A stretch of 64,000 nt of DNA from JAICYJ01 sp963797565 (GCA_963797565.1 CAWCPM010000011.1:62001-126000); one strand, 5' to 3'. Shown: positions 1 to 7,967, numbered from the stretch's first letter. A program made the numbers and translations. Notes: generated by a model from the letters alone, not told the origin.

Positions 1-171
1 GCGCACCTGGTCGGCGCCCTCGGCCAGGTCGCGGGCGGCTGCGGCGATGCCGTTGGCGGCCTCGTCCTGCACGCTGGCGGCAACCAGCGAGCCGTCGCGA
101 GCGATCACCACGACCGTCTCGATCTGGGTCGAGAGCTCACGCAGCTCGGCGATTGCGGCGGTCGCATCCAC
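1..171 (-). CDS. Roadblock/LC7-like domain protein, N-terminal part only
   Basis: The 57 codons inside the window begin at a GTG (171) and are cut by the left edge. The peptide reads like a small regulatory roadblock/LC7 domain: a helix (AELRELSTQIETVVVIARDG), a strand-turn ending RDGSLVAASV, then an alanine-rich helix. Such domains usually act as partners of small Ras-like GTPases or as signalling scaffolds. The GTG is supported by a TAGCGT box ending 7 bases upstream, a leaderless arrangement like that of the divergent gene at 217. The family call rests on a short fragment and is tentative. Confidence 0.5.
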   Translation of the reverse strand, partial: MDATAAIAELRELSTQIETVVVIARDGSLVAASVQDEAANGIAAAARDLAEGADQVR

Positions 172-216
172 GATTCCACGCTAGCACAGGTGATCCCTGC
201 CGATATTCTCATCAGG

Positions 217-1089
217 ATGGCCAACGAAACCGCCCCGACATGGATGGCCCCATATCGCACCGTCGCCAGCCAGACAGGCTCCATCCTGGGCAAGTACCTG
301 GCCGACCGCGGCCCGCACCTGGCCGCCATGGTCGCCTACTACGCGCTGCTGTCGCTGTTCCCGTTCATCTTCCTGGTGCTGTCCGCGATCGGCCTGCTCG
401 GCCACGTTTCGCAGTCGAGCTACCTGATCCGCGAGATGGAGCGGATCCTGCCCAGCGAGTCGGTCGCCGACCTGGTGAAGCTGACCCGCTCGGTGCAGTC
501 GAACGCCGGCAAGTTCTTCGTGATCGGCCTGGTCGGGATGCTGTGGAGCGCGCTCGGCTTCTACTCAGCGCTGGAGTCGGCTCTGAACATCGTGTTCCGA
601 GTGGGCAACCGCGGGTTCGTGGCCGGCAAGTGGATCAGCTTCGTGCTGGTGCTGAGCTCGCTGACCGTCCTCTTCACCTCGCTGTTTGTTGCCACGCTGG
701 CGAACGGCTGGCTGCACCGGCACGAGCCCGGCGAGCTGAGCTCAAGCATCGTGCCCTACCTGATCTCACTGGCCTTCTCCAGCGCCGGCTCGTTCGTGTT
801 CCTGATGGTGGTCTACCGCGTCCTCACCAACGTCGACCTGCACCGCGGCGACGTGTGGCCGGGGGCGCTGTTCGGCACGGTGCTGTTCCAGGTCTCGTTC
901 CAGGCGGTGCCGCTGTACCTGCAGCGGGCCGACGTGCTGTTCGCCATGCGCGCCTTCGGTGGCCTGATCCTGCTGCTCGTGTGGCTGTACCTGATGGCGA
1001 ACGTGATCGTGCTGGGCGCCGAGATCAACTGGCGGCACTGGTCGCAACACCAGCCGCCCCAGGACGACACCATGGCCGGCCTCGCCTAG
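217..1089 (+). CDS. YihY/BrkB-family inner membrane protein
   Basis: A 290-residue integral membrane protein of the BrkB/YihY family (once mis-called ribonuclease BN). The start of the domain, with LAAMVAYYALLSLFPFIF near residue 45, and about six hydrophobic helices, ending with FGGLILLLVWLYLMANVIVL before a polar tail, are typical. The family's role is poorly defined (membrane integrity or transport). I prefer the ATG at 217 to the GTG at 190 because a TATTCT box ends 8 bases before it, matching the leaderless pattern seen across this window; no Shine-Dalgarno sequence precedes either. It is divergent from the roadblock gene and its stop overlaps the end of the next gene by 4 bases, convergently. 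Confidence 0.85.
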   Translation: MANETAPTWMAPYRTVASQTGSILGKYLADRGPHLAAMVAYYALLSLFPFIFLVLSAIGLLGHVSQSSYLIREMERILPSESVADLVKLTRSVQSNAGKFFVIGLVGMLWSALGFYSALESALNIVFRVGNRGFVAGKWISFVLVLSSLTVLFTSLFVATLANGWLHRHEPGELSSSIVPYLISLAFSSAGSFVFLMVVYRVLTNVDLHRGDVWPGALFGTVLFQVSFQAVPLYLQRADVLFAMRAFGGLILLLVWLYLMANVIVLGAEINWRHWSQHQPPQDDTMAGLA

Positions 1090-1955
1090 TTTGAACCATC
1101 TAGCCGGCCCGGTCCAGCCACATCTGGGAGTGCTCCAGCCAGCGCTGCCGTGGTGGCGTCGTCGTGATGCACGGCCGACCAGCTGCTCAGCCGCAGCGAC
1201 ATGTGCGCGAGGTAGGCGCGCAGGGTGGCGGCATCGCGCCGGTCGCGGAGCAGCTGCCACAGCTCGAGTTGGTGATCCTCGCCGAGGCCGCCCTCGGCGC
1301 TGCAGTAGAGCAGCGTGACCAGGTCGAAGTAGGGATCGCCCACGCGCGCGCCCTCGCAGTCGACGATGCCGGTCACGCGGTCGCCCTCGGCCAGCACATT
1401 CAGGTGGTGGAAATCGAAGTGCGCGATGCCGCCGACCGGCAGGGCGGCAGGATCGGTGCCCTCCCCGATCGCGATCACGCGGTCGAGCAGCGCCGCGCCG
1501 GCCGGCGAGTGCCGCCGTAGCGGAGCGTGCAGGCAGTAGCCGTCGGCGCCGGTGGTCAGGGTGCGGCACAGGAAGGCGCCCCACCCGCCGCCGTCCCCGT
1601 CGCCCCGCTCCTCCTCCTGCAGCCGGTTCAGGTCGACCAGCTGCTCGACATGGACGGGCAGAAGCGGCACCGGCGGGCGGCCCGGAAGCAGCTCCTGGAG
1701 CACGAACAGCAGCGACTCCGCGGTCGCAGTCAGCAGGTGGCGCGGCGCCGGGTAGCCGCGGCCGCGCAGCCCCTCCACGATCGGCACGACTCGCTCGATG
1801 TGCTCGAGCGAGTCCGACTCGCCGCCCGCGATCTGCCACCACTTCAGCAGCGACCGGTTGCCCGCGGCGTCGGCCACCACCGTGGCATGGCTGGCCTCGC
1901 CGTCCGGCATCGCCGCCACCATCCGCAGACCGGAGCCGCGTGCGCGGTTGAGCAC
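1086..1955 (-). CDS. Aminoglycoside phosphotransferase (APH)-family kinase
   Basis: About 289 residues with the C-terminal kinase signature: HFDFHHLNVL (Brenner motif H-x-D-x4-N, catalytic Asp and metal-binding Asn) followed by GIVDCEGARVGDPYFDL, the DFG-equivalent metal site. The N-lobe has a likely ATP lysine in RSLLKWWQIA. The substrate is unknown; APH-fold kinases act on choline, homoserine, sugars or antibiotics. The GTG at 1955 is the first usable start, but sense codons reading TEQALAV precede it in frame without an ATG or GTG, so the true N-terminus may be a little longer. It lies 32 bases after rdgB on the same strand and could be the last gene of the murI-rph-rdgB operon. Confidence 0.75.
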   Translation of the reverse strand: MLNRARGSGLRMVAAMPDGEASHATVVADAAGNRSLLKWWQIAGGESDSLEHIERVVPIVEGLRGRGYPAPRHLLTATAESLLFVLQELLPGRPPVPLLPVHVEQLVDLNRLQEEERGDGDGGGWGAFLCRTLTTGADGYCLHAPLRRHSPAGAALLDRVIAIGEGTDPAALPVGGIAHFDFHHLNVLAEGDRVTGIVDCEGARVGDPYFDLVTLLYCSAEGGLGEDHQLELWQLLRDRRDAATLRAYLAHMSLRLSSWSAVHHDDATTAALAGALPDVAGPGRLDGSN

Positions 1956-1987
1956 GGCCAGCGCCTGCTCCGTGGAGGGTGCCGCGG

Positions 1988-2575
1988 CTACGGCCCGGAC
2001 TCCTGCAGCGCCGCCGCCAGCTGCTCGCGCAGCGTCGCGGCGGCACGGGCGCGGTGCGAGATGGCGTCCTTCTCGCCGGCCTCCATCTCGCCCACCGTGC
2101 GCGATTCGCCCTCCGGCACGAATGCCGGGTCGTAGCCGAACCCGCCGCTGCCCCGAGGCCGCTCGGCCATGCGGCCGCGCAGCTCGCCACGCGCATGCAG
2201 CTCGCGACCAGCCGGGGAGATCGCCACCAGCTCGGCCACGTAGGCGACGGAGCGGTCGTCCCGGCCGGCCAGCGCGGCCAGCAGCGCGTCCAGGTTCTCG
2301 GCATCGGTCGCGTGCTCACCGGCGAACCGCGCCGACCGCACACCCGGACGGCCGCCCAGCGCCGAGGCCTCGATCCCGGAGTCGTCGGCCAGCACCCAGG
2401 CCGCGCCGCCGATCGCCGCATGCACGTGACGAGCCTTCAGCTCGGCGTTGTCACGAAAGGTGACACCGGTCTCCTCGGGCAGATCGCCCGCATAGGGCTC
2501 GACCTCGAAGCCGGGCAGGAGCCGCTCGAACTCCTGCGCCTTGTGCGGGTTATGCGACGCCAGTACGAGCTTCAT
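1988..2575 (-). CDS. rdgB: XTP/dITP diphosphatase (RdgB/HAM1)
   Basis: A 195-residue HAM1-family pyrophosphatase that cleans non-canonical purine triphosphates (XTP, dITP, ITP) from the nucleotide pool. The N-terminal substrate motif appears as LASHNPHKAQEF, the metal-binding segment as WVLADDSGIEASALGG, and the base-binding stretch as GSGGFGYDPAFVPEG. Length is normal. It overlaps the end of rph by 26 bases, so the two are translated as one operon with murI. The order murI-rph-rdgB is common in actinobacteria. Confidence 0.95.
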   Translation of the reverse strand: MKLVLASHNPHKAQEFERLLPGFEVEPYAGDLPEETGVTFRDNAELKARHVHAAIGGAAWVLADDSGIEASALGGRPGVRSARFAGEHATDAENLDALLAALAGRDDRSVAYVAELVAISPAGRELHARGELRGRMAERPRGSGGFGYDPAFVPEGESRTVGEMEAGEKDAISHRARAAATLREQLAAALQESGP

Positions 2576-3287
2576 GGAGCACCCGCGTCTGCACCGCCGA
2601 GATCTCCTCGATCCCTGCGGCGGCCAGGCTCAGCAGCTCGTCCAGCGAGGCGCGGCCGAAGGGCGTTCGCTCGGCCGTCGCCTGCACCTCGATCATCTGG
2701 CCGCTGCCCGAGATGACGACGTTCATGTCGACCTCCGCGCGCGAGTCCTCGACGTAGGCCAGATCGAGCATCGGGCTGCCGCCGACGATCCCGACCGAGA
2801 CGGCCGCCACCGAGTCGGACAGCGGCAGCTCGCGCAGCTTTCCGGCATCGACCAGTCCCGACAGCGCCAGGTGCAGTGCCGCGTAGCCGCCGCAGATCGC
2901 CGCGCAGCGGGTGCCGCCGTCGGCCTGCAGCACGTCGCAGTCGATCCAGATGGTGCGCTCGCCCAGCGCCTTGAAGTCGACCACCGAACGCAGCGAGCGG
3001 CCGATCAAGCGCTGGATCTCGACCGTGCGGCCGTCCAGCTTGCCACGGGTGGCGTCGCGAGGCTTGCGGTCGGATGTCGAGCCCGGCAGCATCCCGTACT
3101 CGGAGGTGACCCAGCCGGTGCCGCGCCCGCGCATCCACCCTGGCACCGACTCCTCGACCATGGCCGTGCAGACCAGCCGCGTCTTCCCGATCGAGAACAG
3201 CACCGATCCGTGCGCGCTGTCGATGAACCCCGGCTCGATCGCCAGCGGACGCAGCTGGTCGAGCTCGCGGCCGTCGGCGCGCTTCAC
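2550..3287 (-). CDS. rph: Ribonuclease PH
   Basis: A 245-residue phosphorolytic 3'-5' exoribonuclease that trims tRNA 3' ends and makes nucleoside diphosphates. Signature stretches are RADGRELDQLRP at the N-terminus, GRGTGWVTSEYGMLPGST around residue 55 and DCDVLQADGGTRCAAICG near residue 120 (phosphate and RNA contacts). Full length for the family. Its ATG overlaps the murI stop by 4 bases (3284-3287) and its 3' end overlaps rdgB. Confidence 0.96.
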   Translation of the reverse strand: MKRADGRELDQLRPLAIEPGFIDSAHGSVLFSIGKTRLVCTAMVEESVPGWMRGRGTGWVTSEYGMLPGSTSDRKPRDATRGKLDGRTVEIQRLIGRSLRSVVDFKALGERTIWIDCDVLQADGGTRCAAICGGYAALHLALSGLVDAGKLRELPLSDSVAAVSVGIVGGSPMLDLAYVEDSRAEVDMNVVISGSGQMIEVQATAERTPFGRASLDELLSLAAAGIEEISAVQTRVLHEARTGVA

Positions 3288-4108
3288 GCCGCGATCTCCA
3301 GGCGCGCGGGGTCGACCCGCTCGACTTCGGTCAGAGGCAGCTGCAGGAAGCGGCCGGCGACGTCCTGGAAGGCCTGCTCGTCGCCCGTGCAGAGAAAGCG
3401 GTAGCTGCCCTCGCGGCCGGCCAGGTTGCCGACGCCGCGGCGGTCGAGGGTGGCCGCGACCTCGCGTGCGATCTCCTCGGCGGAGGTGATCAGCGTGACG
3501 TCTCGGCCGAAGATGCGCTGCAGCATGGGTCTGATCAGCGGGTAGTGCGTGCAGCCCAGGATCACCGTGTCCACCTCGGCCTGCTTCAGCGGCTCGGCAT
3601 ACCGCTTGGCGGCATCATGCAGGTCGTGGCCGTTGACCTCGCCGCTCTGGATCAGCGGCACCAGCTCCGGGCAGGCCACCTGCGTCACCTCGACGCCGGC
3701 GTCGAGCACGCCGATCGCCGCCGGGTAGCGGCCGCTCGCAACCGTCGCCTCGGTCGCCATCACCCCCACCCGGCGGGCGCGGGTGGCCTGGACCGCGGCA
3801 TGCGCCTCGGGCGTGATCACGCCGATCAGGGGCACCGTGAACTCGCGCTGCAGATCGGGAAGGGCGGCGGCGGTGGCCGAGTTGCAGGCGACGACCAGCA
3901 GCTTCACGTCCCGCTCGATCAGGTGCAGAGCGACCTCGTGCGCGAAACGGCGGATGGTCGCGGCCGGCTTGGTGCCGTACGGGAACCGCTCCGGTGCCGA
4001 GTCACCGAAGTAGATGAAGTCCTCGTGGGGCAGCGTGACGAGGCACTCGTGCAGCACCGTCAGGCCGCCGACACCGGAGTCGAACACGCCGATCGGGCGG
4101 GCATCCAT
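3284..4108 (-). CDS. murI: Glutamate racemase
   Basis: A 274-residue cofactor-independent racemase converting L- to D-glutamate for peptidoglycan. Both catalytic cysteines are visible: VVACNSATAAAL near residue 73 and VILGCTHYPLIRPM near residue 184. The N-terminal IGVFDSGVGGLTVL motif is typical. It is the first gene of the murI-rph-rdgB operon. A TAAACT -10 box ends 7 bases before the ATG, so the transcript probably starts at the initiation codon. Confidence 0.96.
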   Translation of the reverse strand: MDARPIGVFDSGVGGLTVLHECLVTLPHEDFIYFGDSAPERFPYGTKPAATIRRFAHEVALHLIERDVKLLVVACNSATAAALPDLQREFTVPLIGVITPEAHAAVQATRARRVGVMATEATVASGRYPAAIGVLDAGVEVTQVACPELVPLIQSGEVNGHDLHDAAKRYAEPLKQAEVDTVILGCTHYPLIRPMLQRIFGRDVTLITSAEEIAREVAATLDRRGVGNLAGREGSYRFLCTGDEQAFQDVAGRFLQLPLTEVERVDPARLEIAA

Positions 4109-4133
4109 GGCAGGAGTTTACGGGCTCGGCCGG

Positions 4134-4901
4134 TCAGTGGACGCGGACGAGCGCCTGGAAGTCCGAGCGCCCGAGGATGCGACCCGTCCGCTTCGACCGC
4201 AGCAGGATCGTGGTCTGCTCACGTCCGGAGAGAAGCGTGCCGGCCCCGGTCATGAACCACAGCGGCGAGCTGACGGTGACGTGCGTGAACGCGGCGGGGA
4301 AGGCGACCCGGTCGGTGGTCGTCTTCAGGCCGAACGGGCAGGTCTTGTTCGTGGCACAGAACTGCCGCACCTCGTGCACCGCGACCACCATCGAGCCGGT
4401 TCCCGGCAGGCTGGCGCTGACGTGCACCGATCCCAGCGTGACGCGGTTCGGCGTGGCGGTCACGGTCTGCGTCCAGCGCACCACCGCACCATTCGATGCC
4501 CTGAAGCCGCCGTTGATCGAGTACCGTCCACGGCCGCTCAGGCGACGCCTGGGCGAGGCCTGGACGGACACGTCGAGTGCCGCCGTCGCTGCGTGCGCGC
4601 TCCACGCCGGCTTCATCGAGAGCGTCCGAGGCACCCGCAGCCACAGCGTCCCGGCCGCGTAGTCGAGCGCGAACACGCCATCGGCGTGGATGCGCGGCCA
4701 CTGGCTGAAGGTGAGCGTGCCGTGCACAACGCCGGACACCGGACAGGTTCCGGTCAGGTGCACCTTCAGCAGCTCGGTGCGCACGTGCTTGCCTGTGGCC
4801 GTCGCCGCGCACGCCGCCGTGTCGGCCCCGGCACGGCTCGTGCCCGATAGCAGGGCGAGCAACGCGGCGGCCGCGATCAGGAGAAGGAGCCTGGGTCGCA
4901 T
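4134..4901 (-). CDS. Secreted protein of unknown function
   Basis: About 255 residues. The ATG at 4901 opens a clear signal peptide (MRPRLLLLIAAAALLALLSG, cleavage probably near SRAGADT). The mature part is beta-rich with four cysteines, two of them in the segment FCATNKTCPFG, and no motif that I can assign. An upstream in-frame start at 4970 would place about 23 charged residues before the signal peptide and is less likely. A TAAGAT box ends 9 bases before the ATG. Its stop lies 25 bases from the murI start on the same strand, so read-through into murI cannot be excluded. Confidence 0.7.
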   Translation of the reverse strand: MRPRLLLLIAAAALLALLSGTSRAGADTAACAATATGKHVRTELLKVHLTGTCPVSGVVHGTLTFSQWPRIHADGVFALDYAAGTLWLRVPRTLSMKPAWSAHAATAALDVSVQASPRRRLSGRGRYSINGGFRASNGAVVRWTQTVTATPNRVTLGSVHVSASLPGTGSMVVAVHEVRQFCATNKTCPFGLKTTTDRVAFPAAFTHVTVSSPLWFMTGAGTLLSGREQTTILLRSKRTGRILGRSDFQALVRVH

Positions 4902-4947
4902 CGGGGGCGATCTTACACGTTGTCCGGTTCTGGCCCGGACCACCCCA

Positions 4948-4984
4948 GCGCCCGGTGGGGGTCCCGACAACCCCCACCGGGCGC
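4948..4984 (-). terminator. Strong hairpin terminator after surface protein A
   Basis: A perfect 15-bp stem: 4948-4962 (gcgcccggtgggggt) pairs with 4970-4984 around a 7-base loop. It follows the stop of the gene at 4995-5462 by 10 bases. There is no clear U-tract, so it may work as a strong pause or bidirectional element. The stem core is almost identical to that at 5608-5641. Confidence 0.75.
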
Positions 4985-4994
4985 GAGCTCAGCC

Positions 4995-5462
4995 CTACAG
5001 TGTCGCGGTCTGGCGCGGTCGCACGCGCGTCGCGGCGAAGCCTGCCAGGATCAGCAGCAGTGCGGCCACGGCGGCACCGATGCCGGCGTCAGCCCAGTCG
5101 AACCCGCTGCTTGCGGAGACGGTGGTGACGGCCGGAACGGGCTGGCTGATGACCAGAGGTACCGTCTGGTCGGTCGGAGAATCGGCGGCCGCCTGCATGA
5201 CCGAGACGGGCACCTGGTTGGTCGGAGAATCGGCGGCCGCCTGCATGACCGAAGCGGCCGTGACGCCCTGAATCGGGAGCTTGTTGTCGAGCAGGAACCC
5301 CGTGCGGTGGAACACGATCGTGCGGTTGGCGGCCGACACGGCGGCCGAGTCGGTGGCGTCGGTGGACTGCCGGGTGGGCATGGCCTGGGCGGCCGATGCC
5401 GAGATCGCCAGCAGGCCGGCGGCGACGAGGACGGTGCGGAAGAGTCGAGAGGTGGTGCGCAT
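4995..5462 (-). CDS. Short surface protein A (signal peptide plus C-terminal TM, FDWADAGIGA motif)
   Basis: A 155-residue protein. The ATG at 5462 has an AAGGAG Shine-Dalgarno sequence and opens a signal peptide (MRTTSRLFRTVLVAAGLLAI). Near the C-terminus is GFDWADAGIGAAVAALLLIL, a membrane helix preceded by an FDWxDAxIGA motif known from many short actinobacterial proteins, and it ends in a basic tail (RVRPRQT). The middle contains a 16-residue tandem repeat (MQAAADSPTNQ and MQAAADSPTDQ), encoded by a 48-bp DNA repeat at 5166-5261. It is a paralogue of the gene at 5655-6092, with the same leader, promoter, operator and terminator. Probably exported and anchored by its C-terminus; function unknown. 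Confidence 0.8.
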   Translation of the reverse strand: MRTTSRLFRTVLVAAGLLAISASAAQAMPTRQSTDATDSAAVSAANRTIVFHRTGFLLDNKLPIQGVTAASVMQAAADSPTNQVPVSVMQAAADSPTDQTVPLVISQPVPAVTTVSASSGFDWADAGIGAAVAALLLILAGFAATRVRPRQTATL

Positions 5463-5517
5463 GGGAGTGCTCTCCTTCTTGGTGGATGTGAGGCACGAAG
5501 TCATGGGCACAACCTAG
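5463..5517 (-). promoter_or_regulatory. Conserved promoter and leader of surface protein A
   Basis: The roughly 50 bases upstream of the ATG are nearly identical to those before the paralogue (6093-6146). They share a likely -10 (TAGGTT on the minus strand, plus-strand 5511-5516), then a leader with ATCCACCAAGAAGGAGAGCA containing the ribosome-binding site. The short leader suggests common translational control. Confidence 0.55.
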
Positions 5518-5561
5518 GCCGCCCGCACCGGCCTGACGACATCCCGGGATACGCCCGCAAC

Positions 5562-5575
5562 GTATCGCTCGATAC
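5562..5575. promoter_or_regulatory. Palindromic operator upstream of surface protein A (probable CRP/FNR-type site)
   Basis: gtatcgctcgatac is an interrupted palindrome (GTATCG-CT-CGATAC) preceded by CGCAA. A related site lies at 6191-6204, again preceded by CGCAA. In both cases the palindrome centre is exactly 57.5 bases from the same -10 reference base, which corresponds to about -62 from the predicted start, the classical class I activator position for CRP-family proteins. Confidence 0.6.
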
Positions 5576-5600
5576 ACAGGCCGACGGACTGCCTGACCAG

Positions 5601-5641
5601 AACAAAACGCCCGGTGGGGGCTCTCAAACCCCCACCGGGCG
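5601..5641 (-). terminator. Rho-independent terminator after surface protein B
   Basis: The stem 5608-5620 (cgcccggtggggg) pairs perfectly with 5629-5641 around an 8-base loop. Read on the minus strand it is followed by TTTTGTT (plus-strand aacaaaa at 5601-5607). It follows the gene at 5655-6092 by 14 bases. The stem sequence is shared with the terminator at 4948-4984. Confidence 0.85.
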
Positions 5642-5654
5642 CCGGGCCGGCGGC

Positions 5655-6092
5655 TTACAGCTGCACCGTCTGCCGAGGGCGGACGATGGTCGCGGCGACG
5701 GCCGCCAGGATCAGCAGCAGGGACGCCACGAGGGCGCCGATTGCGGCGTCGGCCCAGTCGAAGCCGTTGTCCGCGGACTGCGCGGAGACGGGCTGGGCGA
5801 TGACCGGCGGTGCGGTCTGGTTGGTCGGAGAATCCGCGGCCGCCGCCATCGGCTTGGGGGCCGCGAAGCTCAACTGGTGGCCGAGCACGAAGCCCGACTT
5901 GTGGAGAACCACCGGGCCGCCGGGCGAATGCGACACGACCGGCAGCTGATGGTGAGCGGCCGTGAAGCCGAGCGGATCACGGTCAGTCACGTTCGCGGGA
6001 CCCATCGCCATCGCCTGGGCGGCGGTGGCAGACACGGCCATCAGGCCGGCGGCCACGAGAACGGTGCGGAACAGTCGAGAGGTGGTGCGCAT
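5655..6092 (-). CDS. Short surface protein B (paralogue of protein A)
   Basis: A 145-residue protein with the same plan as its neighbour: signal peptide (MRTTSRLFRTVLVAAGLMAV), variable middle, one copy of AAADSPTNQ, then GFDWADAAIGALVASLLLIL and a basic end (IVRPRQTVQL). The N-terminal 16 residues and the C-terminal region are highly similar to protein A, while the middle differs. The duplication carries promoter, leader and terminator with it. The gene is divergent from the CRP/FNR-type regulator. Function unknown; probably displayed outside the membrane. Confidence 0.8.
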   Translation of the reverse strand: MRTTSRLFRTVLVAAGLMAVSATAAQAMAMGPANVTDRDPLGFTAAHHQLPVVSHSPGGPVVLHKSGFVLGHQLSFAAPKPMAAAADSPTNQTAPPVIAQPVSAQSADNGFDWADAAIGALVASLLLILAAVAATIVRPRQTVQL

Positions 6093-6146
6093 GGGAGTGC
6101 TCTCCTTCTTGGTGGATGTGCGACCGAAGTCATGGGCACAACCTAG
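6093..6146 (-). promoter_or_regulatory. Conserved promoter and leader of surface protein B
   Basis: Same leader as at 5463-5517: the AAGGAG ribosome-binding site before ATG 6092, the leader CATGACTTCG, and the AGGTT -10 core (plus-strand aacct at 6140-6144). Only a few positions differ from the protein A copy. Confidence 0.55.
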
Positions 6147-6190
6147 CACCCGGCCGGCCCGCCCGCGACCTCCCGGCACACACTCGCAAT

Positions 6191-6204
6191 GTATGATTCG
6201 ATAC
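6191..6204. promoter_or_regulatory. Palindromic operator between surface protein B and the CRP/FNR regulator
   Basis: gtatgattcgatac carries the same GTAT/CGATAC half sites as the site at 5562-5575 and the same CGCAA prefix. It lies at an identical distance from the protein B promoter. It also sits just upstream of the regulator gene, so it could give autoregulation. The regulator is the obvious candidate to bind it (inference). Confidence 0.6.
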
Positions 6205-6224
6205 AGAACGGAAGGGGCGTGGCG

Positions 6225-6869
6225 GTGTCCGACTGGGCGATCCTGAGCGCACTCGGCGATGACGAGGCCCGCGGAGTGCTGACGTCGGCGCGGCGGCGCA
6301 GGTTCAAGCGGGGCGAGGTCGTCTTTCACCGCGACGACCCGGCCGACACGCTGCATCTGGTCAGCAGCGGATGCCTGGCGGTGCGGGTGATCACCCCGCT
6401 GGGGAGCGTCGCCACCCTGCAGCTGGTGGGGCCTGGCGAGTGCTTTGGCGAGCTGGCGCTGCTGGGCGGAGCTCAGGTCCGCAGCGCCAAGGTCGAGGCG
6501 ATCTCGGCGAGCGAGACGTACGCGCTGTCCCGCACCGACCTCGACCGCCTGCGTGCGCAGTACCGGGAGATCGACGTGTTCCTGGTGGAGCTGCTCGGGC
6601 AGCGTGTGGCCGAGCTGACCGAGCGTCTGGTCGAGGCCCTCTACACGCCGGCGCCGCGGCGCGTCCGCCTGATGCTGGACGGGCTCGCCGAGCGGTACCG
6701 CGAACCCTCCGGACGGGCCACGATCCCGCTCACGCAAGACGACCTGGCCGGGCTGGCCGGCACCTCGCGGCTGACGGTGAACCGCGTGCTGCACGAGCTC
6801 CAGCGCGCCGGCCATGTCGAGATCGGCCGTGGCCGCGTGACGGTGCTGGCAGCCGGCGCCGGACGGTGA
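6225..6869 (+). CDS. CRP/FNR-family transcriptional regulator
   Basis: About 214 residues: a cyclic-nucleotide-binding-like beta barrel (RFKRGEVVFHRDDPADTLHL, GPGECFGELALLGG, residues about 25-110), a long dimer helix and a C-terminal winged helix with recognition helix GTSRLTVNRVLHELQRAG. No FNR-type cysteine cluster is visible. The barrel has the phosphate-cassette form FGELALLGGAQVRSA, close to the cAMP-binding type, so a nucleotide ligand is possible. I place the start at GTG 6225, 7 bases after GGAAGGGG; the ATG at 6189 overlaps the operator and would add 12 residues. It probably controls the divergent surface-protein pair. Confidence 0.85.
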   Translation: MSDWAILSALGDDEARGVLTSARRRRFKRGEVVFHRDDPADTLHLVSSGCLAVRVITPLGSVATLQLVGPGECFGELALLGGAQVRSAKVEAISASETYALSRTDLDRLRAQYREIDVFLVELLGQRVAELTERLVEALYTPAPRRVRLMLDGLAERYREPSGRATIPLTQDDLAGLAGTSRLTVNRVLHELQRAGHVEIGRGRVTVLAAGAGR

Positions 6870-6893
6870 CCGGGCGCGCATAGACTGCGCCCC

Positions 6894-7967
6894 ATGACCG
6901 ACGGCTGGCACACCGAAGACTTCCCCGAGCTGCGCCCGCACCCGCCCTGGGTGATGCAGGAGATGATCGAGGCCGAGCCCGCGCTGCTCGAGCAGATCGC
7001 AACCACGAGCGACACGGCCCCGCTGGCGCTGCTGCTGAAGGTGAGCGGCCCGCTGACGGTGGTCGGCTGCGGCACCAGCGAGCACGCGGCGCTGGCTGCC
7101 GCCGAGATCCTGACCGACGCCGGCGCACCGGCCGGGTCACGGCAGGCGTACGAGGCGGCACTCGACCCACAGCAGGGCGGCGCCGTGCTCGGCATCTCCC
7201 ACGAGGGCGGCACCTGGGCCACCATCGAGGCGCTCGAAGCGGCCCGCCGAGCCGGATCGGGAACCGCCCTGATCACCGCCCGGAGCGAGAGCAAGGCGAC
7301 CGAGCAGGCCGACGCCGTACTGGTCACGCCCATGGTCGACCGCAGCTGGTGCCACACGGTCGGCTACACGTCGCCGATCGCGGCCACCCTGGCCCTTGCC
7401 GCGAAACCGTCGACCGGGGTGGTCGAGACGCTGGTCACGGCCGGTGTCGGCGACCGCGCCTCCGTCACGGCCGTGGCCGATGCCCTGAACGGCTGCGACC
7501 ACCTGATCGTGGTCGCGTCGGGCGCCGACCGCATCGCGGCCCGCGAACTGACTCTGAAGATCGAGGAGGCGGCCCATATCCCGACCGCGATGCGCGACCT
7601 CGAGACGTTCCTGCACGGCCACCTGCCCGCCTGCGACGAGCGCACCGGGCTGGTGCTGATCGAGCACGACCGCCGGCGCTCGGGCCCGCGCCGCGAGCTC
7701 GGCCAGATGGTGCTGCAGGCGTCCGCGCGGGTCGGTGTGCGGTGCGCCGTGATCGGCCGCCAGGCACCCGATCCGGGCATGGCCGCCGCCGGGTACGTGC
7801 CCACGCCGGTCGCCGATGCGCTTCCGGCCGCGGCCGAGGCGCTGCTGGCGACGGCGCCCGCCGTGCAGTGGCTGGCGCACGAGCTGGCCGTGGCACGCGG
7901 CGTCAACCCCGACCTGATCCGGCGCGAGCAGGAGGCGTACCGCGAGGCGGCCAAGTTTCGTGGCTAG
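6894..7967 (+). CDS. SIS-domain sugar-phosphate isomerase/deaminase-like protein (GlmS C-domain family)
   Basis: A 357-residue double-SIS protein resembling the isomerase half of glucosamine-6-phosphate synthase, without the glutaminase domain. Visible motifs are VVGCGTSEHAAL (first SIS, phosphate loop), GISHEGGTWATIEALEAARR and ELTLKIEEAAHIPTAMRDLE, the last corresponding to the GlmS segment around the catalytic Lys/Glu. Substrate not determined; family members act on amino-sugar or fructosamine phosphates. A TAGACT box ends 8 bases before the ATG (leaderless). The stop overlaps the GTG of the amidotransferase gene, suggesting coupled translation: amidotransferase and SIS as separate chains. 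Confidence 0.8.
   Translation: MTDGWHTEDFPELRPHPPWVMQEMIEAEPALLEQIATTSDTAPLALLLKVSGPLTVVGCGTSEHAALAAAEILTDAGAPAGSRQAYEAALDPQQGGAVLGISHEGGTWATIEALEAARRAGSGTALITARSESKATEQADAVLVTPMVDRSWCHTVGYTSPIAATLALAAKPSTGVVETLVTAGVGDRASVTAVADALNGCDHLIVVASGADRIAARELTLKIEEAAHIPTAMRDLETFLHGHLPACDERTGLVLIEHDRRRSGPRRELGQMVLQASARVGVRCAVIGRQAPDPGMAAAGYVPTPVADALPAAAEALLATAPAVQWLAHELAVARGVNPDLIRREQEAYREAAKFRG

Noticed and set aside
766..2421. Minus-strand frame of 551 codons across the BrkB, kinase and rdgB region
   Set aside because: Proline/arginine-rich low-complexity product in a different frame from the recognised genes.
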